Shown in pieces: positions 32,795 through 40,639 of a stretch of DNA of 64,000 nt. The translations under genes and the position numbers were made by a program. Numbering within the stretch: position 1 is the first letter of the stretch; each line of letters starts with the position of its first letter. The stretch is from Bacteroidota bacterium (GTDB lineage: Bacteria > Bacteroidota > Bacteroidia > Cytophagales > Cyclobacteriaceae): NCBI GenBank assembly GCA_018267275.1, contig JAFDYV010000008.1, positions 143,951 to 207,950 of the forward strand, read 5' to 3'. The notes under the pieces are model-generated. The model ran no database searches and was not told the DNA's origin. It was given only the letters and a program-made list of their open reading frames with translations.

Positions 32795-33406
32795 CTAACT
32801 GGTTTTTCTTTCCAATTTTTCGATTGCCTTTATGATTGTTTGCCGATTTTTGGCTTCTTTGATAAAGTTCGGCAGTCGTTCAACCATTGTGGTGTGAGTC
32901 GTTGTTTGCCTTTCTCGAAGTTTTGAACTCACGTAAGATTTTATCTCGTTCAGATGGTCTCGGTTATATGCCCAAAACAAATCCCCCCTAATGTCAGATT
33001 GAAACCAAAGTGGTAGGCCAAAAACTGGATCGGTCGCTTTCCCAATAGTTTTATAACCTATTTTATATTGCTCGTTTTTCGGTTTATAAGTTCTCGTTAT
33101 CCCACAATGTGGACAGGGAATCGTTATCTGTTCAGTTTTTTCTTTCTGATTTGGAATCACAGCGTCAAATTCTTTTCCGCAATTATCGCAATTCCGTTTT
33201 ACGATTAACTTATATCTAATTAAATCATCTGCTTTTTCTGTATGACTACAATTATTGCAGATTAACATTCCGTTATTTTTGAAATAAGGGTTTTCGACTG
33301 TTATCAACGCTTCACCATTGCACTTTGGGCATTCCACAACGAACCTATTCATGTATGACTGTAGAACAGTAGAGGGACCCGAGTATCTTAAATTTTCTTT
33401 ACTCAC
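32795..33406 (-). CDS. Zinc-ribbon protein downstream of ffh, unrecognised
   Basis: A 203-residue protein with four CxxC pairs in its first half: CPKC (about 25-28), CNNC (50-53), CDNC (73-76) and CPHC (98-101), which can form two zinc ribbons. The second half has no cysteines and contains GLPLWFQSDIRGDLFWAYNRDHL and a helical, basic C terminus (LPNFIKEAKNRQTIIKAIEKLE). I do not recognise a named family. It is AT-rich relative to ffh. GTG start at 33406 is five bases after the ffh stop, so it is probably cotranscribed; Met19 (33352) is an alternative start. Nucleic-acid binding is an inference from the ribbons. Confidence 0.65.
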   Translation of the reverse strand: MSKENLRYSGPSTVLQSYMNRFVVECPKCNGEALITVENPYFKNNGMLICNNCSHTEKADDLIRYKLIVKRNCDNCGKEFDAVIPNQKEKTEQITIPCPHCGITRTYKPKNEQYKIGYKTIGKATDPVFGLPLWFQSDIRGDLFWAYNRDHLNEIKSYVSSKLRERQTTTHTTMVERLPNFIKEAKNRQTIIKAIEKLERKTS

Positions 33407-33411
33407 TTGAC

Positions 33412-34743
33412 TTACCTCCCAAACGGATTCAATGCGCCCAATGCTCTCTTGCCTCCGCCCATCTTGTTCATGGTCTTCATCATCTTCTTCATGTCTTCAA
33501 ATTGTTTTAGCAATTGGTTCACTTGCTGAATGCTGGTACCACTGCCTTTGGCGATGCGTGTCTTGCGGCTGGCGTTTAGTTTTTCAGGATTTTCGCGCTC
33601 TTCCATCGTCATCGATCGGATGATTGCCTCTACAGGTTTAAAGGCATTGTCATCGATATCAACATCTTTCATGGCTTTGCCCATGCCGGGTATCATGCTG
33701 AGCATGTCCTTCATGTTGCCCATCTTTTTGATTTGCTGCAGCTGGTTCAAAAAGTCGTTGAAGTCAAATTGGTTCTTGCGCATTTTGGCGTTCAGCCTGC
33801 GCGCCTCGTCTTGGTCAAATGTTTGTTGCGCTTTCTCTACCAAGCTAACCACATCGCCCATGCCCAAAATCCTACCTGCCATACGGTCTGGATAGAAGCG
33901 GTCGATGGCTTCCATCTTTTCGCCTGAGCTAATGAACTTAATAGGTTTCTCTACAACTCTTCGAATAGAAAGAGCAGCACCACCGCGTGTGTCACCATCC
34001 ATTTTGGTGAGCACCACACCATTGAAATTCAAACGCTCGTTGAAGGTCTTGGCCGTGTTCACAGCATCCTGACCCGTCATGGCGTCCACGACAAACAACG
34101 TTTCGGCTGGCTTGAGCGCTTCTTTTAAGTTTGCGATCTCGTTCATCATCGCCTCATCTACCGCCAAGCGGCCAGCTGTATCAACAATCACTATCCGATG
34201 ATTATTTTTCTTCGCATGCTCAATTGCTGCTTTAGCAATTTTGATGGCATCTTTGTTGTCAGGCTCTGCGTAAACCTCTACACCTATCTGCTGCCCCAAT
34301 ACTTTTAGTTGGTCAATAGCTGCCGGGCGATAAATGTCGCAAGCGGTCAATAAAACCTGACGGCCTTGGCGCTTGAGATAGTTGGCAAGTTTTCCTGAAA
34401 AAGTTGTTTTACCTGACCCTTGCAAACCAGCAATAAGAATGATGGCCGGGTTGCCTTCAATTACGATATCTTCGCTGGCTCCACCCATCAACTGGGTCAA
34501 CTCATCGTTGGTAACTTTGGTAAGCAACTGGCCTGGCGAAATTGCCGTGAGCACATTCATGCCCATGGCTTTGGTTTTGATTTCGTCCGTTACTTCTTTG
34601 GCAACCTTATAGTTAACGTCAGCATCAATGAGTGCTTTGCGTATTTCCTTGATAGTGCTGGCAACGTTGATTTCCGTAATCCGCCCTTGGCCTTTCAGGG
34701 TTTGAAATGCTTTTTCGAGCTTAAGACTTAAATTGTCGAACAT
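33412..34743 (-). CDS. ffh: Signal recognition particle protein Ffh
   Basis: A 443-residue SRP GTPase that binds signal peptides of nascent membrane proteins together with 4.5S RNA and hands them to FtsY. N domain 1-85; GTPase domain with AGLQGSGKTTFSGKLA (about 104-119), DIYRPAAIDQL, VDTAGRL and TKMDGDTRGGAAL; then the methionine-rich M domain with GRILGMGDVVSLVE, FNDFLNQLQQIKKMG, SMIPGM and QQVNQLLKQFEDMKKMMK. The tail is short (GGGKRALGALNPFGR). Full length for the family. The zinc-ribbon gene follows five bases later. Confidence 0.97.
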   Translation of the reverse strand: MFDNLSLKLEKAFQTLKGQGRITEINVASTIKEIRKALIDADVNYKVAKEVTDEIKTKAMGMNVLTAISPGQLLTKVTNDELTQLMGGASEDIVIEGNPAIILIAGLQGSGKTTFSGKLANYLKRQGRQVLLTACDIYRPAAIDQLKVLGQQIGVEVYAEPDNKDAIKIAKAAIEHAKKNNHRIVIVDTAGRLAVDEAMMNEIANLKEALKPAETLFVVDAMTGQDAVNTAKTFNERLNFNGVVLTKMDGDTRGGAALSIRRVVEKPIKFISSGEKMEAIDRFYPDRMAGRILGMGDVVSLVEKAQQTFDQDEARRLNAKMRKNQFDFNDFLNQLQQIKKMGNMKDMLSMIPGMGKAMKDVDIDDNAFKPVEAIIRSMTMEERENPEKLNASRKTRIAKGSGTSIQQVNQLLKQFEDMKKMMKTMNKMGGGKRALGALNPFGR

Positions 34744-34808
34744 GGATTTTGATTTTTGTAATTCTACCGTTTCAATCGGGTTGCAAATTTAATCCGAATT
34801 TCACAATG

Positions 34809-34831
34809 AAAGTTGGTAAAAAACCAACTTT
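34809..34831. promoter_or_regulatory. Perfect 9-bp inverted repeat, candidate HigA operator
   Basis: AAAGTTGGT (34809-34817), five A, ACCAACTTT (34823-34831). It overlaps the likely -33 region (TTGG at 34814-34816) of the toxin promoter and ends three bases before the -7 box, the expected place for autoregulation by the antitoxin. It could alternatively be a short stem terminating upstream transcription. Confidence 0.55.
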
Positions 34832-34834
34832 TTG

Positions 34835-34842
34835 TATTTTTG
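34835..34842 (+). promoter_or_regulatory. Bacteroidota -7 promoter box (TATTTTTG) of higB
   Basis: Perfect TAnnTTTG; the GTG start of higB is five bases after the last G, predicting a leaderless toxin transcript. TTGG of the inverted repeat lies 19 bases upstream as a plausible -33 element. Confidence 0.55.
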
Positions 34843-34846
34843 CTAG

Positions 34847-35143
34847 GTGAATGTCATTAGTCGGAAAAAAATCATAGAGTTTTATTCGGTTCACTCAGAT
34901 TCTAGAGAAGCATTGGAAACATGGTATCGAATTTGTCGAAGGGCAGAATGGTCAAATTTCACGCAAGTACGAGAGGTCTTTTCTTCAGCGGACTGGGTTG
35001 GCGATGACCGTATGATTTTTAACATCAAAGGCAATAAGTATCGAGTTGTGGCGAGGGTAAGCTTTAGGTACAAGTCAATGCAGATAAAATGGCTTGGCAC
35101 GCACGCACAATACGATTCAATCGATCCTTTAAAAGTGGGATAA
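34847..35143 (+). CDS. higB: HigB-type mRNA interferase toxin
   Basis: A 98-residue RelE-superfamily toxin of the HigB_toxin type: NVISRKKIIEFYSVHSD at the start, ALETWYRICRRAEWSNF in the middle (the ALxxWy..v..a.W motif is typical), then DDRMIFNIKGNKYRVVARV and KWLGTHAQYD at the end. Family members cleave mRNA on the ribosome. GTG start is fixed by the promoter box; an out-of-frame ATG two codons inside is not used. The HTH antitoxin follows 13 bases later, in the reversed (toxin-first) order that is normal for higBA. Confidence 0.92.
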   Translation: MNVISRKKIIEFYSVHSDSREALETWYRICRRAEWSNFTQVREVFSSADWVGDDRMIFNIKGNKYRVVARVSFRYKSMQIKWLGTHAQYDSIDPLKVG

Positions 35144-35156
35144 AAAAATTTAAAAT

Positions 35157-35537
35157 ATGAAGACTTGGACAGTAATTGAGAGCAAGAGAGAATATGAACA
35201 AGCCATGGAGCGCATTGATGAATTGATGGACTTGAACCCTTCATCAAAGTCCGAGGGTGGAAAAGAACTAAAATTACTTTTGCTATTGGTAGAGCGATAC
35301 GAAGATGAGCACTTTCCGATTGGCCTTCCCGACCCAGTTGAAGCCATCAAAATACGGATGGAAGATATGGGGTTGACGAACATTGATTTGATAGATGCCA
35401 TAGGAGATAAAGGTACGGTGTCTAAAGTCTTGAACCGAAAGATTTCGTTGTCACTTCGGATGATCAGAAACCTAAGCAGCTTACTGAAATTGCCTCCGGA
35501 AATTTTATTGCAGCAACCTGTTGATAAAGCGGCCTAG
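35157..35537 (+). CDS. higA: HigA-type antitoxin with helix-turn-helix
   Basis: A 126-residue protein. N-terminal half is helical (WTVIESKREYEQAMERIDEL) and binds the toxin in the family; the C-terminal HTH (about 65-118: EAIKIRMEDMGLTNIDLIDA, GDKGTVSKVLNRKISLSLRMI) binds operator DNA. The KMXX-type HTH with KVLNRK is typical of the HigA-MqsA superfamily. Its stop codon shares four bases (CTAG) with the stop of moeA on the other strand. Autoregulation through the palindrome upstream of higB is expected. Confidence 0.92.
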   Translation: MKTWTVIESKREYEQAMERIDELMDLNPSSKSEGGKELKLLLLLVERYEDEHFPIGLPDPVEAIKIRMEDMGLTNIDLIDAIGDKGTVSKVLNRKISLSLRMIRNLSSLLKLPPEILLQQPVDKAA

Positions 35538-36724
35538 AAGCGAAATTGAATAAAACTAAATACTTCGTTTTTTTTGAAAGTATCTTTACCTGGCGGCAGT
35601 TCGAGAAATCCATTTACGGCTACCAAGTTGGCAAAATCTCCAGAACCCTCGCCCGTGCGCGGGTAAGCCATCAATTGCCCGTTCTCGTTTTGGGTTTTCA
35701 CTTGTAAAAAGTAGGTGAGCGGAGGCTTAAACGAATAGTCTTCGGACAGTACTGCTTTTTGAATGGCGTGTTCAATTCCGAATGATTTCCATAACCACGG
35801 CAAGATATATCGATAAAAACATAGGTAAGTGGATACCGGATTGCCCGGCAGGCCGAAGACAAACGTGTTATCATTGGAACCAAACCAAAAAGGCTTGCCC
35901 GGCTTTTGTGCCACTTGATGAAAATGTTTTTTAATGCCAATGGCGGCCAGCACTTGCGGCACGTAGTCAAACTTTCCTTTTGAAACACCACCCGATAGGA
36001 TTACAACCTGGTGCTTACTGATGATCTGGCGAAGACCAGCTTCAAGTTTAGTTTGATCATCTGGCAGGTGAAAAATTGATGCAGAACACCCAATTGTCAC
36101 CAATGCGGCATGCAACGCATAACTATTTGATTTCCTGACTTGATGGGGCAGCGGAGTGTCCGCCACGTCTACCAACTCATTGCCTGTAGAAACGATGGCA
36201 ACCGCTGGCCATTCAAACACGCGCACATGACTTTTGCCTACGGAAGCGAGGACCGCAATTTCTGCCGATGACAACTTGATTCCAGGGTTTAATATTATTT
36301 CATCCTTTTTTGCGTCTGTACCTTGGCGGTGAATATTTTGGCCTCGCTCAATTCTTGAATCAGAATTAATCGCGGCAATTGCATCGCCAATGCTGAGTTG
36401 TTCGTGGGGAATAATGGTGTCTGTTCCATGAGGTAACATGGCGCCCGTCATGATTTCGATGCAATGGGCTGGTGAGTTCAGGGTTTGCTGTGGGTCTCCT
36501 GCTGCCTGAGTGCTTTGTATTTGAAACCTGGAGTAATTTGACAAACTCGAATATTGAATGGCGATTCCATCCATGGTGGCCCGATTGAATGGGGGTAAAT
36601 CCCGGTCGCACGGGATTGGCTGCGCCAGCACGCGGCCAACGGCCTTTGTAAATTCCACCTCAACTACCGAAGTCTTTAGTAAATTTGAGTGAATGGTTTG
36701 AGTAGCTTGTTCAACACTGATCAT
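35534..36724 (-). CDS. moeA: Molybdopterin molybdenumtransferase MoeA
   Basis: A 396-residue enzyme that inserts molybdate into adenylylated molybdopterin, the last step of molybdenum cofactor synthesis. Sequence landmarks: DLPPFNRATMDGIAI (about 40-54), IEIMTGAMLPHGTDTIIPHE (89-108), IAVLASVGKSHVRVF, VVILSGGVSKGKFDYV (about 241-256), and PGNPVSTYLCFYRYILPWL. Domain order matches MoeA with four subdomains. It is divergent from moaC (eight bases between starts) and convergent with higA. Three more moa genes follow downstream of moaC. Confidence 0.95.
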   Translation of the reverse strand: MISVEQATQTIHSNLLKTSVVEVEFTKAVGRVLAQPIPCDRDLPPFNRATMDGIAIQYSSLSNYSRFQIQSTQAAGDPQQTLNSPAHCIEIMTGAMLPHGTDTIIPHEQLSIGDAIAAINSDSRIERGQNIHRQGTDAKKDEIILNPGIKLSSAEIAVLASVGKSHVRVFEWPAVAIVSTGNELVDVADTPLPHQVRKSNSYALHAALVTIGCSASIFHLPDDQTKLEAGLRQIISKHQVVILSGGVSKGKFDYVPQVLAAIGIKKHFHQVAQKPGKPFWFGSNDNTFVFGLPGNPVSTYLCFYRYILPWLWKSFGIEHAIQKAVLSEDYSFKPPLTYFLQVKTQNENGQLMAYPRTGEGSGDFANLVAVNGFLELPPGKDTFKKNEVFSFIQFRF

Positions 36725-36732
36725 AGCGCAAA

Positions 36733-37212
36733 ATGAAAAATAAATTTAGTCATATAGATTCATCTGGCAACCCGAAAATGGTAGATGTCTCTGAAAAACG
36801 TATAACACTTCGTACAGCCAAAGCTGTAGCAACCATTCACCTCGGGGCAAAGATTGTCGAGCAGATGAATGGAAACGAACTGATTACAAAAAAAGGCCCG
36901 GTTTTTCAAACGGCCATCATCGCTGGGGTAATGGCAGCGAAGAGAACTCACGAACTAATCCCTTTTTGTCACCCAATTGGGTTGGAAGACTGTCAGATCA
37001 AAATAGGCATAAAGAAACACAAAGCTATTATTGAGTGCACCACACGTGTAACCGGTAAAACCGGTGTGGAGATGGAAGCCCTGACGGGATGCACGGTGGC
37101 GGCATTGACCGTCTATGATATGTGCAAAGCGCTATCGCACGAGATGGTGATTGAAGAAGTGAAGCTCTTAGCGAAAACGGGTGGAAAAAAGGATTACCAA
37201 CGTAAACGTTAG
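36733..37212 (+). CDS. moaC: Cyclic pyranopterin monophosphate synthase MoaC
   Basis: A 159-residue enzyme converting the MoaA product into cyclic pyranopterin monophosphate. The sequence begins KFSHIDSSGNPKMVDVSEK and holds THELIPFCHPIGLEDC (about 73-88), with the conserved HP, then VTGKTGVEMEALTGCTVAAL (about 108-127) and YDMCKALSHEM, all typical active-site motifs. Length is normal. Its stop overlaps the stop of the convergent DUF4249 gene by four bases (TTAG). Upstream gap to moeA is only eight bases, so both promoters would lie inside coding sequence. Confidence 0.95.
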   Translation: MKNKFSHIDSSGNPKMVDVSEKRITLRTAKAVATIHLGAKIVEQMNGNELITKKGPVFQTAIIAGVMAAKRTHELIPFCHPIGLEDCQIKIGIKKHKAIIECTTRVTGKTGVEMEALTGCTVAALTVYDMCKALSHEMVIEEVKLLAKTGGKKDYQRKR

Positions 37213-38321
37213 TCCCAATCTGCTGGCTTTATATTAGTTGAACCGGGAAACATAAACAGACAACTTTGACCCGCGGGGCCAGCTCGTCCAGTGCAGTCAA
37301 CCGGTACTTCGGCTAGCAAATAAGCATTGTTGGTTTCTTTTTTAATAAACATCTTTTGCCGAGTTACTGCAGCCGCATAAAAGACTCCGACTACTTTGCC
37401 AGTGTTTTCTCGTTTGAAAATATTTGATTCAGTTTTTCCAAATGCGGGTTGAAACAGACTGACTGCACCATCTTTTTGGTCTTTGACTGTTTTCCAGTAT
37501 TCAAACGCTTTTTTGCTTAAACTCATTTGAGTAACTGTGACACGATACTTATCTTGAAAAGTATAATAGTTAACGGGAACAAAACCAACCTGAAGTCCGA
37601 TCACTTTGCTGCCGTTGTTTTCTCGCACGGTGGGTTTAGATTCAAATTGGTTGGCCCAACATTCGCAGCAAGTGCAGGGGCCGAGGGATGCCAATTGGCC
37701 ATTGAGTATTTGCCAGCCGCTGCAAGGAAGCGGCCGAGTGGGGCAGGGATTGTTTGGAGGTGCATCTGGATGCAGTTTTGGAATCGTGGTAACAGCATAG
37801 ACTCCATCAAAACGCCAGCGCGTATAAGTCTCTTCGGGGTTCGTTTCCGCGTTGACAAAAATTCGAAATCCATAGCTTTTACTCCCATTGTCCGCGACAA
37901 AAGTCTCAAATTGATGATACAAACTGTCGATCCGTCCTACAGGCAGCATCTGATCTGGCAACGATTCAAATTTTCTTCCGTCTGGCAATTGAATCTCTAA
38001 CCAATAAGATCTACCAATCACTCCTCGAATTCCGGAAGCGCTTGTCTGATAGGTGCCAGGCAAGCGTGTTTCTATTAATTGTTCTGATTCGCCCGCATCA
38101 CTCAACATCGTGATCTTCGAATTCGAGATAGTGAGTCCGCCTAGCGTTGCGCCAACTTGAATTGTTCGGGACAACTTGACTGTGTATGGGCCCGGGTCAT
38201 TGGTAATGACACCATCTACCACAATATCAACTCGATTTTCTTGTTCGGAGGGGAATTCGGCCCGGTCGATACACGCGTAGAGAGTAAGGAAAAAAAATAT
38301 GCATGAAATCGATATCTTCAT
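37209..38321 (-). CDS. DUF4249 lipoprotein
   Basis: A 370-residue outer-envelope lipoprotein; the signal peptide is MKISISCIFFFLTLYACI with lipobox LYAC (Cys17). DUF4249 features: VDIVVDGVITNDPGPYTVKLSRT, SNSKITMLSDAGES, GVIGRSYWLEIQLPDGRKFES, and a cysteine-rich central part (NPCPTRPLPCSGW, GPCTCCECW) which is notable. The family is often next to TonB-dependent receptors, but here it sits inside the molybdenum-cofactor cluster. ATG 38321 is preferred to the GTG at 38375 because it starts the signal peptide. Function unknown. Confidence 0.88.
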   Translation of the reverse strand: MKISISCIFFFLTLYACIDRAEFPSEQENRVDIVVDGVITNDPGPYTVKLSRTIQVGATLGGLTISNSKITMLSDAGESEQLIETRLPGTYQTSASGIRGVIGRSYWLEIQLPDGRKFESLPDQMLPVGRIDSLYHQFETFVADNGSKSYGFRIFVNAETNPEETYTRWRFDGVYAVTTIPKLHPDAPPNNPCPTRPLPCSGWQILNGQLASLGPCTCCECWANQFESKPTVRENNGSKVIGLQVGFVPVNYYTFQDKYRVTVTQMSLSKKAFEYWKTVKDQKDGAVSLFQPAFGKTESNIFKRENTGKVVGVFYAAAVTRQKMFIKKETNNAYLLAEVPVDCTGRAGPAGQSCLFMFPGSTNIKPADWD

Positions 38322-38780
38322 CTTCGGTGATATGCAATTTAACAGCTTTTTGAAATAACCGAGGCATTCCTTCACCGCTGATCTGAATAACTAAGCCAAA
38401 AAAGTCACTCAAACCAATTGAACCTTACTTAATCCTTATGATGCTATAACAAACACCTCCGCTTACGAGGTCTCGATTACCAACCTGCCTGAATCCAAAC
38501 AAGTAAAGATTCCAATTATACTTCTCTTCAATGGGTTTAAAGGACTGTGAATCAGTAAGTGATTTTCTATCGATTCCTCATAATTCGCTCTTGGCGCATA
38601 CCTGTTTCAATGTCGTTGTCAAATCGCCAGCCTCATCGACTTGGTTTGCTGATACCTCATCGACCTTAAAATGATATGTGTATTTGAAGCAAAAAACTTA
38701 AAAGTCACTCTTGGAATTAAAAACCACAATTCAACAGATTTTTGTTGTTGCATTGATGGTACTTCGTTGCATTAAAATCG
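38322..38780. other. Gene-free stretch, possible remnant of coding sequence
   Basis: No intact gene is seen. One short plus-strand frame near 38453-38548 ends at a TGA and reads like protein (TSAYEVSITNLPESKQVKIP then IILLFNGFKGL), but has no start or context. The rest looks AT-rich and non-coding. Confidence 0.35.
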
Positions 38781-38924
38781 ATGGCTATGAAATCATTCAA
38801 GACACAAATTTCGGGGTTGCACTTGAACATCATTGACCGCGATTTATTACTAGTCTTGGCTAGTGCGGCAGCCATCGCATTGGCATTCGGCACCTTGGTG
38901 GTAATGGCCGTAAGCAGACTCTAG
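38781..38924 (+). CDS. Possible 47-residue single-span membrane protein
   Basis: An ATG frame of 47 codons (second ATG at 38787) with a polar N-terminal half (KSFKTQISGLHLNIIDRD) and one hydrophobic helix (LLLVLASAAAIALAFGTLVV) ending in AVSRL. Its TAG overlaps the stop of moaE on the other strand by four bases (CTAG), the same arrangement as higA/moeA. Hydrophobicity, clean ATG and the overlap support it; no homolog is recognised. Confidence 0.4.
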   Translation: MAMKSFKTQISGLHLNIIDRDLLLVLASAAAIALAFGTLVVMAVSRL

Positions 38925-39331
38925 GGGTGGGCCGAAACCCACTCTTCCCCGCCTTCAAAGATTTCTTTTTTCCAAATCGGAACAGTTTGTTTTAAAGTAT
39001 CGATCATAAACTGACAGGCCTCAAATGATTCCTTCCGATGGGGGGTGGAGACGGCCAACACCACCGCCTCATCGCCCAGTTGCAAGGTGCCTACCCGGTG
39101 GCTGACCGCTACGGCCAGCACAGGCCATTTGACTTTGGCGAAATCGATAATCTTTTGAATTTCTTGAATCGCCATCGGCTCATAGCACTCATATTCGAGT
39201 CGCAGCACCTTCTTGTCGGCAGTTTTTGAACGCACTGTTCCGATAAACGTACAAATAGCTCCGCCCTCCAAATGAGCCACGGCACCTAGCACCTTTTCAC
39301 GATCGATTTTATTTGATGTGATTTCAATCAT
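38921..39331 (-). CDS. moaE: Molybdopterin synthase large subunit MoaE
   Basis: A 136-residue catalytic subunit that, with thiocarboxylated MoaD, adds the dithiolene sulfurs to cyclic pyranopterin monophosphate. Characteristic are GGAICTFIGTVRSKTADKKV (about 23-42), LEYECYEPMAIQEIQKI, HRVGTLQLGDEAVVLAVSTPHR and IDTLKQTVPIWKKEIFEGG (about 111-129), with catalytic lysines in the last motif. It lies two bases downstream of moaD on the same strand. Length and order are normal. Confidence 0.95.
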   Translation of the reverse strand: MIEITSNKIDREKVLGAVAHLEGGAICTFIGTVRSKTADKKVLRLEYECYEPMAIQEIQKIIDFAKVKWPVLAVAVSHRVGTLQLGDEAVVLAVSTPHRKESFEACQFMIDTLKQTVPIWKKEIFEGGEEWVSAHP

Positions 39332-39333
39332 AG

Positions 39334-39573
39334 CTAACCACCACTTACAGGCGGGATTAAAGCAATTTCATCTGTTTCCTTAAGCTGCTGACTGTCTTCC
39401 GCGTATTGCTGATTCACCGCAATCAATAAAGACCTTAAATCTGCTAGTGCGGGGTACGTAGCTACTAACGTTTTCCTCAAGTCGCAGACATTCGTGCCGT
39501 TGATCTTAATCACGACTTCTTTACCACCCATCATGTCGCGTGCGGCACCAAACGTTTTTATTTTCAACTCCAT
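39334..39573 (-). CDS. moaD: Molybdopterin synthase small subunit MoaD
   Basis: A 79-residue ubiquitin-like sulfur carrier ending in PPVSGG; the C-terminal Gly-Gly is the site of thiocarboxylation. ELKIKTFGAARDMMGGKEV and DEIALIPPVSGG are typical. It is followed by moaE with a two-base gap. The frame could be read from a TTG at 39579, but ATG 39573 is used. Confidence 0.93.
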   Translation of the reverse strand: MELKIKTFGAARDMMGGKEVVIKINGTNVCDLRKTLVATYPALADLRSLLIAVNQQYAEDSQQLKETDEIALIPPVSGG

Positions 39574-39606
39574 CCCCAAAGTTCAAAATATTTGGCTGTT
39601 CGTTTC

Positions 39607-39614
39607 TATCTTTA
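39607..39614 (+). promoter_or_regulatory. Probable -7 promoter box (TATCTTTA) of moaA
   Basis: One mismatch to TAnnTTTG, in the divergent gap between moaD and moaA; predicted leader about 22 bases. Confidence 0.4.
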
Positions 39615-39640
39615 GCAAGATTTTGTTGAACCAAAGTTAG

Positions 39641-40636
39641 ATGCAGCAGCAATTATTTGATAATCATGGCCGGCCTATCAACTACCTGAGATTGGCGGTT
39701 ACCGATCGCTGCAACCTGCGTTGCTTTTATTGTATGCCCGAAGAAGGTATTCACTATCTTCCGAAAAAAGAGTTGCTCACTTTTGAGGAGATTGAACGCC
39801 TGGTTACATTGATGGCATCCATGGGCATCTCCAAAATCAGGCTGACGGGTGGCGAGCCGTTTGTGCGAACCGACTTGATGCAACTCATTCGGAAGATTAG
39901 GCAAATAAAGGGTATTCAAGACATTCACATTACCACCAATGGCGTGCTCACAGCACCTTTTATTCCGGAGCTAAAGGAATTGGGAATCGCTTCGGTGAAC
40001 TTAAGCCTGGATACGTTGGATAGGGATCGTTTCAAACAAATCACTCGCAGAGATGAGTTTGATAAAACCTGGGAAGTACTTCAACTTTTGTTGACCGCCA
40101 AGATTCCTGTCAAGCTGAATGCCGTGGTGATGGATGGAAAGAACATTGATGACATTATTCCAATGGTGGAACTTGCCAAAGACCACCCAATTTCCGTCCG
40201 CTTCATTGAAGAAATGCCTTTCAATGGTGAGGGCAATCATTACGCAAAACTCTTCTGGACACACCACAAAATTGTAGAGCATATCCGGTTGGCGTTCCCT
40301 TCTTTACAAAAAGTGGATGACCCCAAAAGCTCAACCGCATATCACTATCAAATCCCGAATTTCAAAGGCAACATAGGCGTGATCGCGGCATTCTCGCGCA
40401 CCTTTTGTGGCACCTGCAATCGCATACGTGTAACGGCCCAAGGGGTGTTGAAAACTTGTTTGTATGACGATGGCGTGTTGAACATCAAAAACCTGATGCG
40501 TGAAGGCCGAAGTGATGAGGAGTTGAAACAGCAACTAATGAAGGCATTTTCGAATCGACCAAAAGATGGGTTTGAGGCGGAACAAAAAAGGAGTAATAAG
40601 AAAGTCAATGAATCAATGTCAACGATTGGAGGATAA
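39641..40636 (+). CDS. moaA: GTP 3',8-cyclase MoaA (radical SAM)
   Basis: A 331-residue radical-SAM enzyme for the first step of molybdenum cofactor synthesis, turning GTP into 3',8-cyclo-dihydro-GTP. The radical-SAM cluster motif is VTDRCNLRCFYCMPEEG (about 20-36); a second Fe-S cluster is bound by FCGTCNRIRVT and KTCLYDDG near the C terminus; IRLTGGEPFVR (about 67-77) is the GGE motif. The protein ends in STIGG, the Gly-Gly tail needed for activity in MoaA. It opens the plus-strand unit with three following genes. It is divergent from moaD. Confidence 0.97.
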   Translation: MQQQLFDNHGRPINYLRLAVTDRCNLRCFYCMPEEGIHYLPKKELLTFEEIERLVTLMASMGISKIRLTGGEPFVRTDLMQLIRKIRQIKGIQDIHITTNGVLTAPFIPELKELGIASVNLSLDTLDRDRFKQITRRDEFDKTWEVLQLLLTAKIPVKLNAVVMDGKNIDDIIPMVELAKDHPISVRFIEEMPFNGEGNHYAKLFWTHHKIVEHIRLAFPSLQKVDDPKSSTAYHYQIPNFKGNIGVIAAFSRTFCGTCNRIRVTAQGVLKTCLYDDGVLNIKNLMREGRSDEELKQQLMKAFSNRPKDGFEAEQKRSNKKVNESMSTIGG

Positions 40637-40639
40637 ACT

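Noticed and set aside
38921..39040. A plus-strand gene overlapping moaE
   Set aside because: Only the 47-codon frame ending at the shared CTAG is plausible; other frames there are shadows of moaE.
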